From Paludisphaera soli (GTDB lineage: Bacteria; Planctomycetota; Planctomycetia; Isosphaerales; Isosphaeraceae): 56,527 bases of DNA. The stretch spans positions 1 to 56,527 of the forward strand of contig NZ_JAALJI010000037.1 of NCBI RefSeq assembly GCF_011064595.1, in the 5' to 3' direction. Below are positions 36,894 through 45,756 of the stretch, piece after piece. Numbering within the stretch: position 1 is the first letter of the stretch; each line of letters opens with the position of its first letter. The notes beneath the pieces are model-generated. The model saw only the letters and a list, made by a program, of their open reading frames with translations. It searched no databases and was not told the DNA's origin. Made by a program: the position numbers and the translations under genes.

Positions 36894-38660
36894 ATGTGGA
36901 CGCGAAAGCGAACGCCTTCGAGACGATCCCTCCGGCCCCTGGCCGAGGGCCTGGAAACCCGCCAAGTGCTTTCCGCGTACTCGACGATCCCGTCGGCCGT
37001 GGTGTCCGGCACGGACGCCGACGGCGACCGCTGGACCATGACCCTGTACGGGCCCGGCACGCTGAACGTCGTGGACCCGACCGGCCAGGCGTTCACCCAG
37101 GCGAACGCGGCGACGCCCGACCTGATCCACACGATCACGGTCGCCGGCACGGTCACCCACGCCAGCCGCCTGGTCGGACGGGTCGAGGCGGCCGCCGGCG
37201 GCGACGGCAAGGTCTTCTTCCAGAACCTGAACGTCCAGAACAACGGCGCCTTCGGCCAGATCGACGCCAACAACGTCCAGCGGCGGGGGAACACCGCCCA
37301 GAACGGCATCGCGCTGGTCGACATGCCCGACTTCTGGCTGGGCCGGAACAGCCCCAGCGCCTCGACGATCTCGTCCGACATCCACTCGGGCTTCTTCCTG
37401 GCCGGCGGCATCACCGCCCCCGAGGGGATCAACGTCCTGCGTTTCGGCGGCGTGGACGTCAACTACACGCCCGCCGGCGCCACGCCGCTGGTGAACTCGG
37501 CGCAGAAGAATGAATTCGTGGTGAACCTCGGCCTGCCGGTCAGCACGGGGACGACGATCATCGTCGACAGCGTGACCACCAACGCGGGGACGTCGGTCGC
37601 CTCCGGGTCGACCACGCCGACGGTCAACCAGCAGAGCGTGACGTTCCTGGTGTCCGGGCGGATCAACCTCTTCCAGGCCAACCAGATCAACGGCAACACC
37701 GCGCCCGGCCTGGCGCCGACGCAGTTCAACCCGTCGGCCACGACGCCCACGGCCGGCGGCACCTACCTGGTGTCGCAGGGGGCCGACGTCACCGGCCAGA
37801 TCGGCTACGTCCGGGTCGGCGGCGCCGCCACCAACTTCACCACGTTCGCCCTGGCCAGCAGCATCTTCAGCGGCAGCCCCGGCGACGTCCTGGACCCCAA
37901 GGTCACCAACTTCCTGATCGGCGGCGAGACCAACAACGTCATGCTGATCGCCCCGGGCGGCTCGCGCGACGTGTCGTTCGGCCGCGGCATGGACAACGTG
38001 GTGATCAACTCGCAGTGGATCGAGCACCTGCACGCCAACCGCGGGGCGGTGAATTCGAAGGTCACGGTCTCGCGGACGCTCGACAACCTGAAGCTCGGCG
38101 GCGACCTGGTCAACTCGCTGATCCAGTCGGGCTACACGCAGACCCTCTCGGCCGAGGCCAACTCGCCCGGCTCGGCCTTCTCGGCCGGCGGGGGCGCCTT
38201 CAACGGCGTCGCCCCCAAGGCGATCGACAGTCGGACGTTCAACTCGTTCGCCGGCCAGTCGCTCCCCTCGGCGCACGGCGGCGGCGGGATCAACGCCCAG
38301 ATCGCCGGCAGCGTGGTCAACTCGGTGGTGTCGGTGTCGGTCGACCCCGACCCCTCCGGGCTCAACGACCCGGGCGAGTTCCAGCAGGTGACGTCCAAGC
38401 GGTTCCCGTTCGGGGCCCCGGAGAATGTGGTCCTGCCTCGCGGGTACATCTACGCCAAGATCGAGGGCGAGGTCGACAACTCGGCGATCCAGGGGACCCT
38501 GGTCTCGCCCGACGTGCCGTCGAACACCGCGTTCTTCGCCAAGCACGTCGACGTCGTGAAGGGCGCGACCTTCCCACCCAAGGTCGACTCGGCGCCGTTC
38601 AACCGCAAGCTGCAGTACGGCAAGGCCCAGAACGCCCTCAAGGGCCTCTGGAAGGTCTGA
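36894..38660 (+). CDS. Large secreted protein with LEPR-XLL-like N-terminus
   Basis: A 588-residue protein. The N-terminus is basic (MWTRKRTPSRRSLRP) and continues LAEGLETRQVLSA (about 16-28), which resembles the planctomycetal LEPR-XLL motif found at the start of giant exported proteins. The rest is rich in Gly, Asn, Thr, Ser and Val with short beta-strand repeats (VTFLVSGRINLFQANQ, QIGYVRVGG, NVMLIAPGGS, VVNSVVSVSV), suggesting a beta-helix or other surface structure. There are no cysteines, and no enzyme motif. I infer export and cell-surface location. A hairpin terminator follows. Confidence 0.75.
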   Translation: MWTRKRTPSRRSLRPLAEGLETRQVLSAYSTIPSAVVSGTDADGDRWTMTLYGPGTLNVVDPTGQAFTQANAATPDLIHTITVAGTVTHASRLVGRVEAAAGGDGKVFFQNLNVQNNGAFGQIDANNVQRRGNTAQNGIALVDMPDFWLGRNSPSASTISSDIHSGFFLAGGITAPEGINVLRFGGVDVNYTPAGATPLVNSAQKNEFVVNLGLPVSTGTTIIVDSVTTNAGTSVASGSTTPTVNQQSVTFLVSGRINLFQANQINGNTAPGLAPTQFNPSATTPTAGGTYLVSQGADVTGQIGYVRVGGAATNFTTFALASSIFSGSPGDVLDPKVTNFLIGGETNNVMLIAPGGSRDVSFGRGMDNVVINSQWIEHLHANRGAVNSKVTVSRTLDNLKLGGDLVNSLIQSGYTQTLSAEANSPGSAFSAGGGAFNGVAPKAIDSRTFNSFAGQSLPSAHGGGGINAQIAGSVVNSVVSVSVDPDPSGLNDPGEFQQVTSKRFPFGAPENVVLPRGYIYAKIEGEVDNSAIQGTLVSPDVPSNTAFFAKHVDVVKGATFPPKVDSAPFNRKLQYGKAQNALKGLWKV

Positions 38661-38681
38661 CGGTGACGGCCCCTACCCGAG

Positions 38682-38716
38682 GGGTCGGCCGGATCGATCC
38701 GCGATCGGGCCGACCC
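38682..38716. terminator. Hairpin between convergent genes
   Basis: GGGTCGGCC (38682-38690) and GGCCGACCC (38708-38716) form a perfect 9-bp stem; the 17-base loop contains the palindrome GGATCGATCC. It lies 22 bases after the secreted protein gene and 22 bases after the convergent purD gene, so it could serve both directions. Confidence 0.45.
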
Positions 38717-38737
38717 GCCCAGGGGCGGGGGGCGGCG

Positions 38738-40249
38738 TCAGGCCTCGGGGGCCGGGGCCGGTTCGGCGGCGATGTCCCGGCGGTAGAGCCCGCCGGGGAA
38801 CCGGATCTTGGCCACGGCCTCGTAGGCCCGCTCGCGGGCCTTGGCCAGGTCGTCGCCCAGGGCGGTGACGTTGAGCACCCGTCCGCCGTCGCTGACGATC
38901 CGGGGCTCGCGTCCCGCCTCGGGGTCAGGCCGGAGCTTGGTGCCGGCGTGGAAGACCTTCACGTCGGGGAGCCGATCGGCCCCCTCGACGTTCTGGATCC
39001 AGCGGTTGCGCTCGTAGGGGCCCGGGTAGCCCTCGGCCGCCATGACGACCGTGACCGAGGGCCGGGGGTCCCATTCCAGCTCGACCTGGTCGAGCCGCTC
39101 GTCGACGACCGCCTCCAGGGCGTCGAGCAGGTCGGACTTGAGCCGCATCAGGATGACCTGGGTCTCCGGGTCGCCGAACCGGACGTTGAACTCCAGGACC
39201 TTGGGGCCCTGGTTGGTCAGCATCAGGCCGGCGTAGATGACCCCGCGGAACGGCTTCCGCGCCCGCTTCAGGGCGTGGACGATGGGGACGAGGATCTCGC
39301 GCTCGACCTCCTCCATCAGGTCCGAGGTGACCATCGGGGTGGGGGAGAAGGCGCCCATGCCGCCGGTGTTGGGCCCCTCGTCGCCGTCGAGGGCGCGCTT
39401 GTAGTCCTGGCTGGAGACCAGCGGGACGATGGTCCGGCCGTCGGTCAGGGCCAGGACGCTGGTCTCGCGGCCGTCGAGCCGCTCCTCGATGAGCACGCGG
39501 TCGCCGGCCTGGCCGTAGACCCGGCGGACCATGATCTGGTCGATCGCCTCCAGGGCCTGGCGGAGCGTGCCGCAGACGTAGACCCCCTTGCCGGCCGCCA
39601 GGCCGTCGGCCTTGACGACCAGGCCGAGCGGGCAGTTCAGGACGTAATCGCGGGCCTCGGCGAAGGTGCCGAAGACCTTGCGGGCGCCCCGGTCCTCGAT
39701 CTCCACCTGGACGCCGGGGCCGAGCATCTCGCGGGGGTCGAGGATCCGCTCGACCGCTTCCAGGGTCTCGGCCGCGGTCCGGCAATGAATCGTGTTGCGG
39801 ATCATCGAACGGCCGCGGGAGCGGACGACCAGCGCGACCTCGCGCGAGAGGATGTAGTGCTCGGCGTCGGGCGCGCTGCGGAAGACCCGGTAGTCCGCCG
39901 TGGGGATGCCGGCCTGGCGCATCAGCTCCTTGGCGAAGACCTTGCTCCCCTCCAGCTCGGCCGCGTCGCGGCGGGGGCCGAAGATCCGCAGCCCCTCGCG
40001 CTGGAAGAAGTCGACCAGGCCCTTCGCCAGCGGCTCCTCGGGGCCGACGATCGTCAGGCCGATCCCCTCGCGGCGGGCGAACTGGGCGAGGCCGCGGTGG
40101 TCCCCCGGCTCGATCGCCACGTTCTGGGCGTCCAGCGCCGTCCCCGCGTTGCCCGGGGCGCAGTAGACCGTGGTGACCCGCGGCGACTGCTTCAGCTTCC
40201 AGCACAGGGCGTGCTCGCGTCCCCCCTTGCCGATGACCAAGACTTTCAC
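38738..40249 (-). CDS. purD: Phosphoribosylamine-glycine ligase with an insertion
   Basis: A 503-residue GAR synthetase that joins glycine to phosphoribosylamine in purine synthesis. The GTG at 40249 gives the family start KVLVIGKGGREHAL; longer in-frame starts lack conservation. ATP-grasp features are VVKADGLAAGKGV (about 207-219), RETSVLALTDG, GPNTGGMGAFSP and VLEFNVRFGDPETQ. Ordinary PurD proteins have about 430 residues; the excess is at about 130-200, inside the start of the ATP-grasp domain, with RSRGRSMIRNTIHCR and RGARKVFGTFAEARDYVL. It replaces the short loop normally seen before VVKADG. Confidence 0.95.
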   Translation of the reverse strand: MKVLVIGKGGREHALCWKLKQSPRVTTVYCAPGNAGTALDAQNVAIEPGDHRGLAQFARREGIGLTIVGPEEPLAKGLVDFFQREGLRIFGPRRDAAELEGSKVFAKELMRQAGIPTADYRVFRSAPDAEHYILSREVALVVRSRGRSMIRNTIHCRTAAETLEAVERILDPREMLGPGVQVEIEDRGARKVFGTFAEARDYVLNCPLGLVVKADGLAAGKGVYVCGTLRQALEAIDQIMVRRVYGQAGDRVLIEERLDGRETSVLALTDGRTIVPLVSSQDYKRALDGDEGPNTGGMGAFSPTPMVTSDLMEEVEREILVPIVHALKRARKPFRGVIYAGLMLTNQGPKVLEFNVRFGDPETQVILMRLKSDLLDALEAVVDERLDQVELEWDPRPSVTVVMAAEGYPGPYERNRWIQNVEGADRLPDVKVFHAGTKLRPDPEAGREPRIVSDGGRVLNVTALGDDLAKARERAYEAVAKIRFPGGLYRRDIAAEPAPAPEA

Positions 40250-40408
40250 GACGTCGACTCCCCGGAGAAAAGCACGAACCTCTCGGGCGACGCTCGCGTC
40301 GGAGCGACCGATGGGTCGTCGCGCGTCGCGGGTCGGCTCGGTCCGCCTCGGGGGCGGCCGGCCGGTCCTCGTCCGGGCCGAAGGCACGCTGTCTGAACCT
40401 CGGACGCC

Positions 40409-40438
40409 ATTCTAATAATCCGGGGCCCGCCGCGCACA
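40409..40438 (-). promoter_or_regulatory. Candidate purD promoter
   Basis: TAGAAT on the minus strand (40414-40409) is a five-of-six -10 match in an AT-rich patch. The best -35 at 18 bases is TGTGCG (40438-40433), which is poor. The same TAGAAT box is upstream of korA. Confidence 0.3.
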
Positions 40439-40573
40439 GGACCGTTTCCGCGAGACCCCCGCCGGCCGCTTCGCGTGGCGTCGCGGCCGTCGGGATCGTA
40501 AGATGGGGAAGAACCGGCCCGCCACGACGATCGGGGCCGCGTCCCGCCCTCCCAACGTCCGGAGAACTCGACC

Positions 40574-41590
40574 GTGAAGAACGTAGCCGTCGTCGGCGCC
40601 AGCGGCGCCGTGGGCGAGAGGATGATCCGCCTGCTGGAGGAGCGGAACTTCCCGATCTCCGCCATCCAGTTCCTGGCCTCCCCCCGCAGCGCGGGCAAGA
40701 CGGTCACGTTCCGCGGCGAGTCGCACACGGTCCGGCCGATCTCCAAGGAAGCCTTCCGGGGCGTCGACATCGTCCTGTCCAGCACCCCGGGGGGCGTCTC
40801 CCGCGAGTGGAGCCCGATCGCCGCGGCGGCCGGCGCCGTCGTCGTCGACAACTCGAGCGCCTTCCGCATGGACCCCGACGTCCCGCTGGTCGTCCCCGAG
40901 GTCAACCCTCAGGACGTGGCGAAGAACAAGGGGATCATCGCCAACCCCAACTGCTCGACGATCCAGATGGTCGTGGCGCTCAAGCCCCTGCACGACGCCG
41001 CCAGGGTCCTGCGTGTGGTCGTCAGCACCTACCAGTCGGCCTCGGGCGCCGGCCAGAAGGGGATCGACGAGTTCGAGGACCAGACCCGCGCCTGGGGCCG
41101 GGGCGAGCCGATCCCCGCCCCCGCCAAGTTCGCCCACCCGATCTTCAACAACTGCCTCCCCCAGATCGACGACTTCCTCCCCAACGGTTTCACCAAGGAG
41201 GAGATGAAGATGGTCAACGAGACCCGCAAGATCATGGGGGACGACTCGATCGACGTCTGCCCGACCTGCGTCCGCGTCCCGGTCGCCTACTCGCACAGCG
41301 AGTCGATCCTAGTCGAGACCGCCCGCCCGCTCTCGGCCGAGGAAGCCCTGGCCCTCTGGCGCGAGGCCCCCGGCGTCACCGTCGTCGACGACCCGTCTCA
41401 GCTCCAGTATCCGCTCGCCGCCTCGGCCGAGGGCCGCGACGACGTCTTCGTCGGCCGCATCCGCAACGACCTGAAGAATCCCAACGCCCTCCTGTTCTGG
41501 TGCGTCAGCGACAACCTCCGCAAGGGCGCCGCCACCAACGCCGTCCAGATCGCCGAGGAACTCTTGAAGCTCGAACCCGCCCGCGCGTGA
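40574..41590 (+). CDS. asd: Aspartate-semialdehyde dehydrogenase
   Basis: A 338-residue enzyme that reduces aspartyl phosphate to the semialdehyde on the way to lysine/DAP, threonine and methionine. VGASGAVGERM binds NADP, NPNCSTIQM holds the catalytic Cys (near 127), STYQSASGAG and RVPVAYSHSE (catalytic His) are conserved. GTG 40574 is preceded by GGAGAA at seven bases. The gene is divergent from purD. Its downstream region contains repeat family A. Confidence 0.96.
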   Translation: MKNVAVVGASGAVGERMIRLLEERNFPISAIQFLASPRSAGKTVTFRGESHTVRPISKEAFRGVDIVLSSTPGGVSREWSPIAAAAGAVVVDNSSAFRMDPDVPLVVPEVNPQDVAKNKGIIANPNCSTIQMVVALKPLHDAARVLRVVVSTYQSASGAGQKGIDEFEDQTRAWGRGEPIPAPAKFAHPIFNNCLPQIDDFLPNGFTKEEMKMVNETRKIMGDDSIDVCPTCVRVPVAYSHSESILVETARPLSAEEALALWREAPGVTVVDDPSQLQYPLAASAEGRDDVFVGRIRNDLKNPNALLFWCVSDNLRKGAATNAVQIAEELLKLEPARA

Positions 41591-41622
41591 GCCGGGTGAG
41601 GAACGCAGGCCGTCGACGTCGT

Positions 41623-41720
41623 GCTTTCTCCCCTCGTGGGAGAAGGTGGCCGAAGGCCGGATGGGGGGGGACGTCTTGTAAGCCGTCGCCCTCTTGGTTC
41701 TTCAGCCTGGATGATCCTTC
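41623..41720 (-). repeat. Palindromic repeat family A, degenerate copy
   Basis: One arm (CTTTCTCCCCTCGTGGGAGAAGG, then GTGGCCGAAGGCCGGATG) and a diverged centre with GCCTGGATGATCC at about 41705-41717 remain; the second arm is missing. It probably decayed from a full element next to the complete copy. Confidence 0.65.
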
Positions 41721-41728
41721 GCGAATCG

Positions 41729-41870
41729 TCCTTCCCCCCTCGTGGGGGAAGGTGGCCGAAGGCCGGATGAGGGGGGACGGCCGCGAAGCCTTCGCGTCCT
41801 CGCGTCGTCCGCCTGGATGGTCCCCCTCATCCGGCCCTGCGGGCCACCTTCCCCCACCCGGGGGGAAGGG
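41729..41870 (-). repeat. Palindromic repeat family A, complete copy
   Basis: Arms CTTCCCCCCTCGTGGGGGAAGG...GGCCGGATGAGG and CCTCATCCGGCCCTGCGGGCCACCTTCCCCC are inverse copies around the centre GCGTCCTCGCGTCGTCCGCC, which matches copies 1 and 4 on the opposite strand. The centre therefore defines an orientation for a nearly symmetrical element. Confidence 0.85.
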
Positions 41871-41920
41871 AAGACGACGCCGACGTCGCTCCCTCGCATC
41901 TTCCCCTCAGCCCGCCCCCC

Positions 41921-42685
41921 ATGCGCAACATCAAGCTCACGATCGCCTACGACGGCACCGACTTCCACGGCTGGCAGCGCCAGCCGGAGTTGCGGACGGT
42001 GCAGGGGGTGCTGGACGAGGCGATCGAGCGGCTCCTCGGGGCGCGGCCGAACACCAACGCCAGCGGCCGGACCGACGCCGGCGTCCACGCGTTGGGGCAG
42101 GTGGTCCACTTCCTCTCGGCATCGCGGCACGGGCCGGAGGTCTACCTGAAGGCCCTCAACGCGACGCTCCCGCGCGACGTCCGGGTGCTCGACGCCGCGG
42201 AGGTCCCGCAGGCCTTCCACGCCACGCTCGACGCCCGCTCCAAGCGGTATCGCTACCGGCTGGACAACGCCCAGTACGCCAGCCCGTTCGAGCTGCGCTA
42301 CGCCTGGCACGTCTTCCACCGGCTCGACGTCGACGCCATGAACCGGGCGGGCGCCGCGCTCCTCGGCCGGCACGACTTCCGGAGCTTCGAGACCGACTGG
42401 CCCAACCGGCTCAGCTCGGTCCGGACGATCTACGACGTCGAGGCCTCGCGCCACGGCGACCTGGTCCACGTCGAGGTCGAGGCCGACGGCTTCCTCTACA
42501 ACATGGTCCGCGCCATCGCCGGGACCTTGATGCTGGTGGGGACCGGCAAGCGGCCGGAAGGCTGGGTCGCCGAGGTCCTCCGCGCCGAGGACCGCGTCGA
42601 GGCCGGCCCCACCGCCCCCGCGCGCGGGCTCTTCCTGCTCCACGTCAACTACGACCGCCCGCCGGAGAGGGCCGACCGCCGATGA
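41921..42685 (+). CDS. truA: tRNA pseudouridine(38-40) synthase
   Basis: A 254-residue TruA. AYDGTDFHGWQRQPELRTVQ and the catalytic GRTDAGVHALGQVVHF (Asp near 52) are diagnostic, as are RSKRYRYRL-like DARSKRYRYRL and EADGFLYNMVRAIAGTL. It isomerises uridines in the anticodon arm of tRNAs. The stop overlaps the ATG of the GT4 gene by four bases (ATGA at 42682-42685), an unusual pairing of tRNA modification with glycosyl transfer. Confidence 0.95.
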   Translation: MRNIKLTIAYDGTDFHGWQRQPELRTVQGVLDEAIERLLGARPNTNASGRTDAGVHALGQVVHFLSASRHGPEVYLKALNATLPRDVRVLDAAEVPQAFHATLDARSKRYRYRLDNAQYASPFELRYAWHVFHRLDVDAMNRAGAALLGRHDFRSFETDWPNRLSSVRTIYDVEASRHGDLVHVEVEADGFLYNMVRAIAGTLMLVGTGKRPEGWVAEVLRAEDRVEAGPTAPARGLFLLHVNYDRPPERADRR

Positions 42686-43851
42686 AGATCGTCCACGTCA
42701 TCACCCGGCTGATCCTCGGCGGCGCCCAGGAGAATACGCTCCTGACCGTCGAAGGGCTCCACCACCGCTACGGCGACGACGTGACGCTCATCACCGGCCC
42801 GGCCGAAGGCCCCGAGGGCGACCTCTTCCGCCGCGCCGAGGAACAGGGGCTGAAAGTCGAGCTGACCCCCAACCTGATCCGGGCCGTGAGCCCGACGACC
42901 GACTGGACGGCCTATCGCGAGCTGCGGCGGGCGTTCCGCCGGCTCCGGCCCGACGTCGTCCACACCCACAGCTCGAAAGCCGGGATCGTCGGCCGCGCCG
43001 CGGCCTGGAAGGAAGGCGTGCCGGCCGTCGTGCATACGATCCACGGCCTGCCGTTCGGGCCGTTCGAATCGGCCGCGAAGAATCGGCTCTACATCGCCCT
43101 GGAGCGCTGGGCGGCCCGCCGCTGCCACGCGATCGTCAGCGTCTGCGACGCGATGACCGACCAGGCGCTCGCGGCCGGCGTGGGGAGTCCCGAGCAGTAC
43201 TCGACCGTCTACAGCGGCATGGACGCCGACGCCTTCCTGAACCCGCCCCGTCCCCGCGACGAAGTCCGCCGCGAGCTGGGGCTGGCCCCGGAGCACGTCG
43301 CCTTCGCGACCGTCGCCCGCCTGTTCGAGCTGAAGGGGCACGACGACCTGATCGCCGTCGCCCCGGCCGTCCTCCGCGCCAACCCGAACGTCCGGTTCGT
43401 CTGGATCGGCGACGGCATCTTGCGGGACCGCCTGATCGCCGACCTGGAGGCGAAGGGGGTCCGCGACGCCTTCGTGCTCACCGGCCTCGTCGAGCCCGGT
43501 CGCATCCCCGAGCTGCTCTCGGCGTCGGACGCCGTGATCCACCCGAGCCTCCGCGAAGGGCTGGCGCGAGTCTTGCCGCAATCGCTGCTCGTCGGCCGGC
43601 CCGCGATCAGCTACGACGTCGACGGCGCCCGCGAGGTCGTCACCCCCGACACCGGCGTGCTCCTCCCACCCCGCGACCTGGACGGCCTCACTCAAGCCGT
43701 GATCCGCCTCGCGGCCGATCCGGCGCTCCGCGAACGACTGGGGAGCGAGGGCCGGCGGCGGTTCGCCGACCAGTTCCGGCACGAGACGATGACGGCCCAG
43801 CTCCGCTCACTTTACGAGCGGCTGCTCGCCGGCCGTACCCAGGGCGGTTGA
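42682..43851 (+). CDS. GT4-family glycosyltransferase
   Basis: A 389-residue GT-B retaining transferase. N-terminal HVITRLILGGAQENTL and VVHTHSSKAGIVGR, then VARLFELKGHDDLI and VIHPSLREGLARVLPQ with GREVV-like GAREVV, are standard for GT4 enzymes acting on lipid-linked or surface polysaccharides. It is coupled to truA by ATGA. Its last 45 bases overlap the coding end of the convergent GT39-type gene. Sugar and acceptor are unknown. Confidence 0.9.
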   Translation: MKIVHVITRLILGGAQENTLLTVEGLHHRYGDDVTLITGPAEGPEGDLFRRAEEQGLKVELTPNLIRAVSPTTDWTAYRELRRAFRRLRPDVVHTHSSKAGIVGRAAAWKEGVPAVVHTIHGLPFGPFESAAKNRLYIALERWAARRCHAIVSVCDAMTDQALAAGVGSPEQYSTVYSGMDADAFLNPPRPRDEVRRELGLAPEHVAFATVARLFELKGHDDLIAVAPAVLRANPNVRFVWIGDGILRDRLIADLEAKGVRDAFVLTGLVEPGRIPELLSASDAVIHPSLREGLARVLPQSLLVGRPAISYDVDGAREVVTPDTGVLLPPRDLDGLTQAVIRLAADPALRERLGSEGRRRFADQFRHETMTAQLRSLYERLLAGRTQGG

Positions 43852-45540
43852 GTCCGGAGCCTTCGCCGCCTTGCGGATCACCGCCAGGTGGAGCCGATAC
43901 GCCTTCCCCTTCGCCGTGTTGAAGCCGACCACGTCCTCGATCGGCGTGAACGTCACGCCGAACTTCGCCGCGAACTCGGGAAGCTCCTCGGGCGTGACGG
44001 CCGTGATCATGGCCTCTCGGCGATCGAGCTGGGCGCGCAGGGCGGGGGCCTCTCGCGTGAGGGCGATCGGCCGGCCGTAGGCGTAGACCACGCCCGGCTC
44101 CTGGTAATTCATCAGCAGCGGGTCCAGCCCGGTCTCCGCCTTCAGGGCCGCCATCCGCTCGCCGACGACCCGCGAGACCCGCAGGGGCTCGGCGCGGGGG
44201 ATCAGCCAGGCCGAGAGCAGGAACATCATCAGCCCGACGGAGCCGGCCAGCCCATAGGCCCCGCGCCAGGCCGCCCCGCGATGCAGCTGCAGCAGGCTCG
44301 CGGCCGTGCCCAGGCCGACGACCAGGCCGCAGGCGACCAGGGGAAGCCCCAGCCCCGACGGGGCCGCGAAGGCCGCCGCCGCCATCCCCACGCCGGCCGT
44401 CACGCCGATCCCGCCGATCATCCCCTGCGCCAGCCTCCCCAGGGGCCATCGCCGCAGCGTCACCGCCTGGCGGTCGACCGACTTGATCACCCAGGCGGCC
44501 AGGAGCGCGCAGGCGGGGTAGGCCGGCAGATAGTAGTGGATCAGCTTCGTCCGGACGCACTCCAGCAGCAGCATCGGCCCGACGATCCAGGCCAGCAGGT
44601 AGGCCAGGTTCGGGTCCGACTTCCGACGTCGCCAGGCCGCGAGCATCCCCATCGGCACCAGGCAGGACCAGGGGAAGAAGACGGCCGTCGACATCAAGGC
44701 GTAATAGCCCGGGATCGCGCCATGCTCCTCCAGCCCGGTCGCGATCCGCTGCATCAGTTGCTGCTTGACCGCGACCTCGACGAACTCCCCCCGGGTGGCG
44801 AAGAGCATCAGCAGATACCACGGGGCGCTCAGCGCCGTGAAGACGATCAGGCCGCGACGCCATTCCAGCCGCCGCCAGACCTCCACGACGGGGCATCCCC
44901 ACCACCAGGCGAGGCCGGCGGTCGCGGCCAGCAGGGCCGGGCCGACCGGCCCCTTGGTGAGCATCGCCAGGGCGAGCAGGACCCAGAACGCGGTCGCGAT
45001 GGGTCGCGACCCGCGGCGGGCCAGCTCCCACAAGCCGAGCTGGCAGGCCGTGAGCCAGAGGGCGAGGACGGCGTCGGTCGTCGCCAGCTTGGACTCCGCG
45101 ACCATGATCGGCGAGACGGCCAGCATCAGGGCCGCCAGGTACCCGGCCCTCGCGCCGAACATCCTCCGGCCGAGCATCCAGACCAAAAGGCAGGTGCCGG
45201 TCCCGGCCAGCGCCGAGTGCAGCCGCATCCCGGCCGGGCCCTCGCCCAGGACGGCCGTGGCGGCTCCCATGAGCCAGTAGGTGAGGATCGGCTTGTGATG
45301 GCGGGGCTCGCCGTTGAACGTCGGGAAGAGCCATTCGCCCCGGGCCCGCATCTCGTGCACGGCCACCGCGTTGCGGGGCTCGTCGCGATCCCACAAACCG
45401 GTCCGGGCGTTACCCGCCAGGTTGAGCGCGAGGCAGACCGCGACCAGCGCGAGCGGCTCGATCCAGGCGGAGAGTCTCCCGGCCTTAGCGGTGGGAGTCG
45501 ACGCCTCGGTCGCGTCGGGTTCGGCGGCGTCCTGCCCCAT
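43807..45540 (-). CDS. GT39/ArnT-type membrane glycosyltransferase
   Basis: A 577-residue integral membrane protein with about eleven hydrophobic segments. After the first segment comes GLWDRDEPRNAVAVHEM (near 47-62), with the Asp typical of the first periplasmic loop of ArnT/PMT enzymes, then FNGEPRHHKPILTYWL and SPIMVAESKLATTDAVL. These enzymes use polyprenyl-phosphate sugars to modify lipid or protein outside the inner membrane. The soluble C-terminal part (about 470-577) is beta/alpha and its last residues overlap the GT4 gene. The stop TGA is at 43809-43807. Confidence 0.88.
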   Translation of the reverse strand: MGQDAAEPDATEASTPTAKAGRLSAWIEPLALVAVCLALNLAGNARTGLWDRDEPRNAVAVHEMRARGEWLFPTFNGEPRHHKPILTYWLMGAATAVLGEGPAGMRLHSALAGTGTCLLVWMLGRRMFGARAGYLAALMLAVSPIMVAESKLATTDAVLALWLTACQLGLWELARRGSRPIATAFWVLLALAMLTKGPVGPALLAATAGLAWWWGCPVVEVWRRLEWRRGLIVFTALSAPWYLLMLFATRGEFVEVAVKQQLMQRIATGLEEHGAIPGYYALMSTAVFFPWSCLVPMGMLAAWRRRKSDPNLAYLLAWIVGPMLLLECVRTKLIHYYLPAYPACALLAAWVIKSVDRQAVTLRRWPLGRLAQGMIGGIGVTAGVGMAAAAFAAPSGLGLPLVACGLVVGLGTAASLLQLHRGAAWRGAYGLAGSVGLMMFLLSAWLIPRAEPLRVSRVVGERMAALKAETGLDPLLMNYQEPGVVYAYGRPIALTREAPALRAQLDRREAMITAVTPEELPEFAAKFGVTFTPIEDVVGFNTAKGKAYRLHLAVIRKAAKAPDSTALGTAGEQPLVK

Positions 45541-45637
45541 CACGGCGGTCCTCCATGCGGGCGAGGGTCCAGGCGTGGGTCGCCGGCGAACTTCCTCGCG
45601 AGCCCCGGCCGACGACCCCAAACCTCGCCGGCCGTAG

Positions 45638-45643
45638 TATAAT
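45638..45643 (+). promoter_or_regulatory. Candidate -10 box for the radical-SAM-like gene
   Basis: A perfect TATAAT sits in very GC-rich DNA 114 bases upstream of ATG 45757. The matching -35 region (about 45615-45620) has no TTG. The box is therefore only suggestive. Confidence 0.35.
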
Positions 45644-45756
45644 CGAGCCCGGAAATCCGGCGAGGGCGCTTCCGCGAAGGGAACCGCGGACGCGCCCGAG
45701 GTCCTCGCCCCTCGCGGGCGGGCGACGCTCGGGGGCCAGACGAGGGACGACGCACG

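Larger units (their letters stand above)
41591..41920. other. Intergenic region with repeat family A copies
   Basis: These 330 bases between asd and truA consist of a decayed and a complete copy of repeat family A. Only about 30 bases at the left and 50 at the right are free of repeat sequence. No promoter for truA is evident. Confidence 0.7.

Noticed and set aside
41591-41920. Reading the repeat-derived frame as an extension of the neighbouring protein
   Set aside because: The frames cross the palindromic repeat, lack conservation and have stop-free length only because of GC richness.
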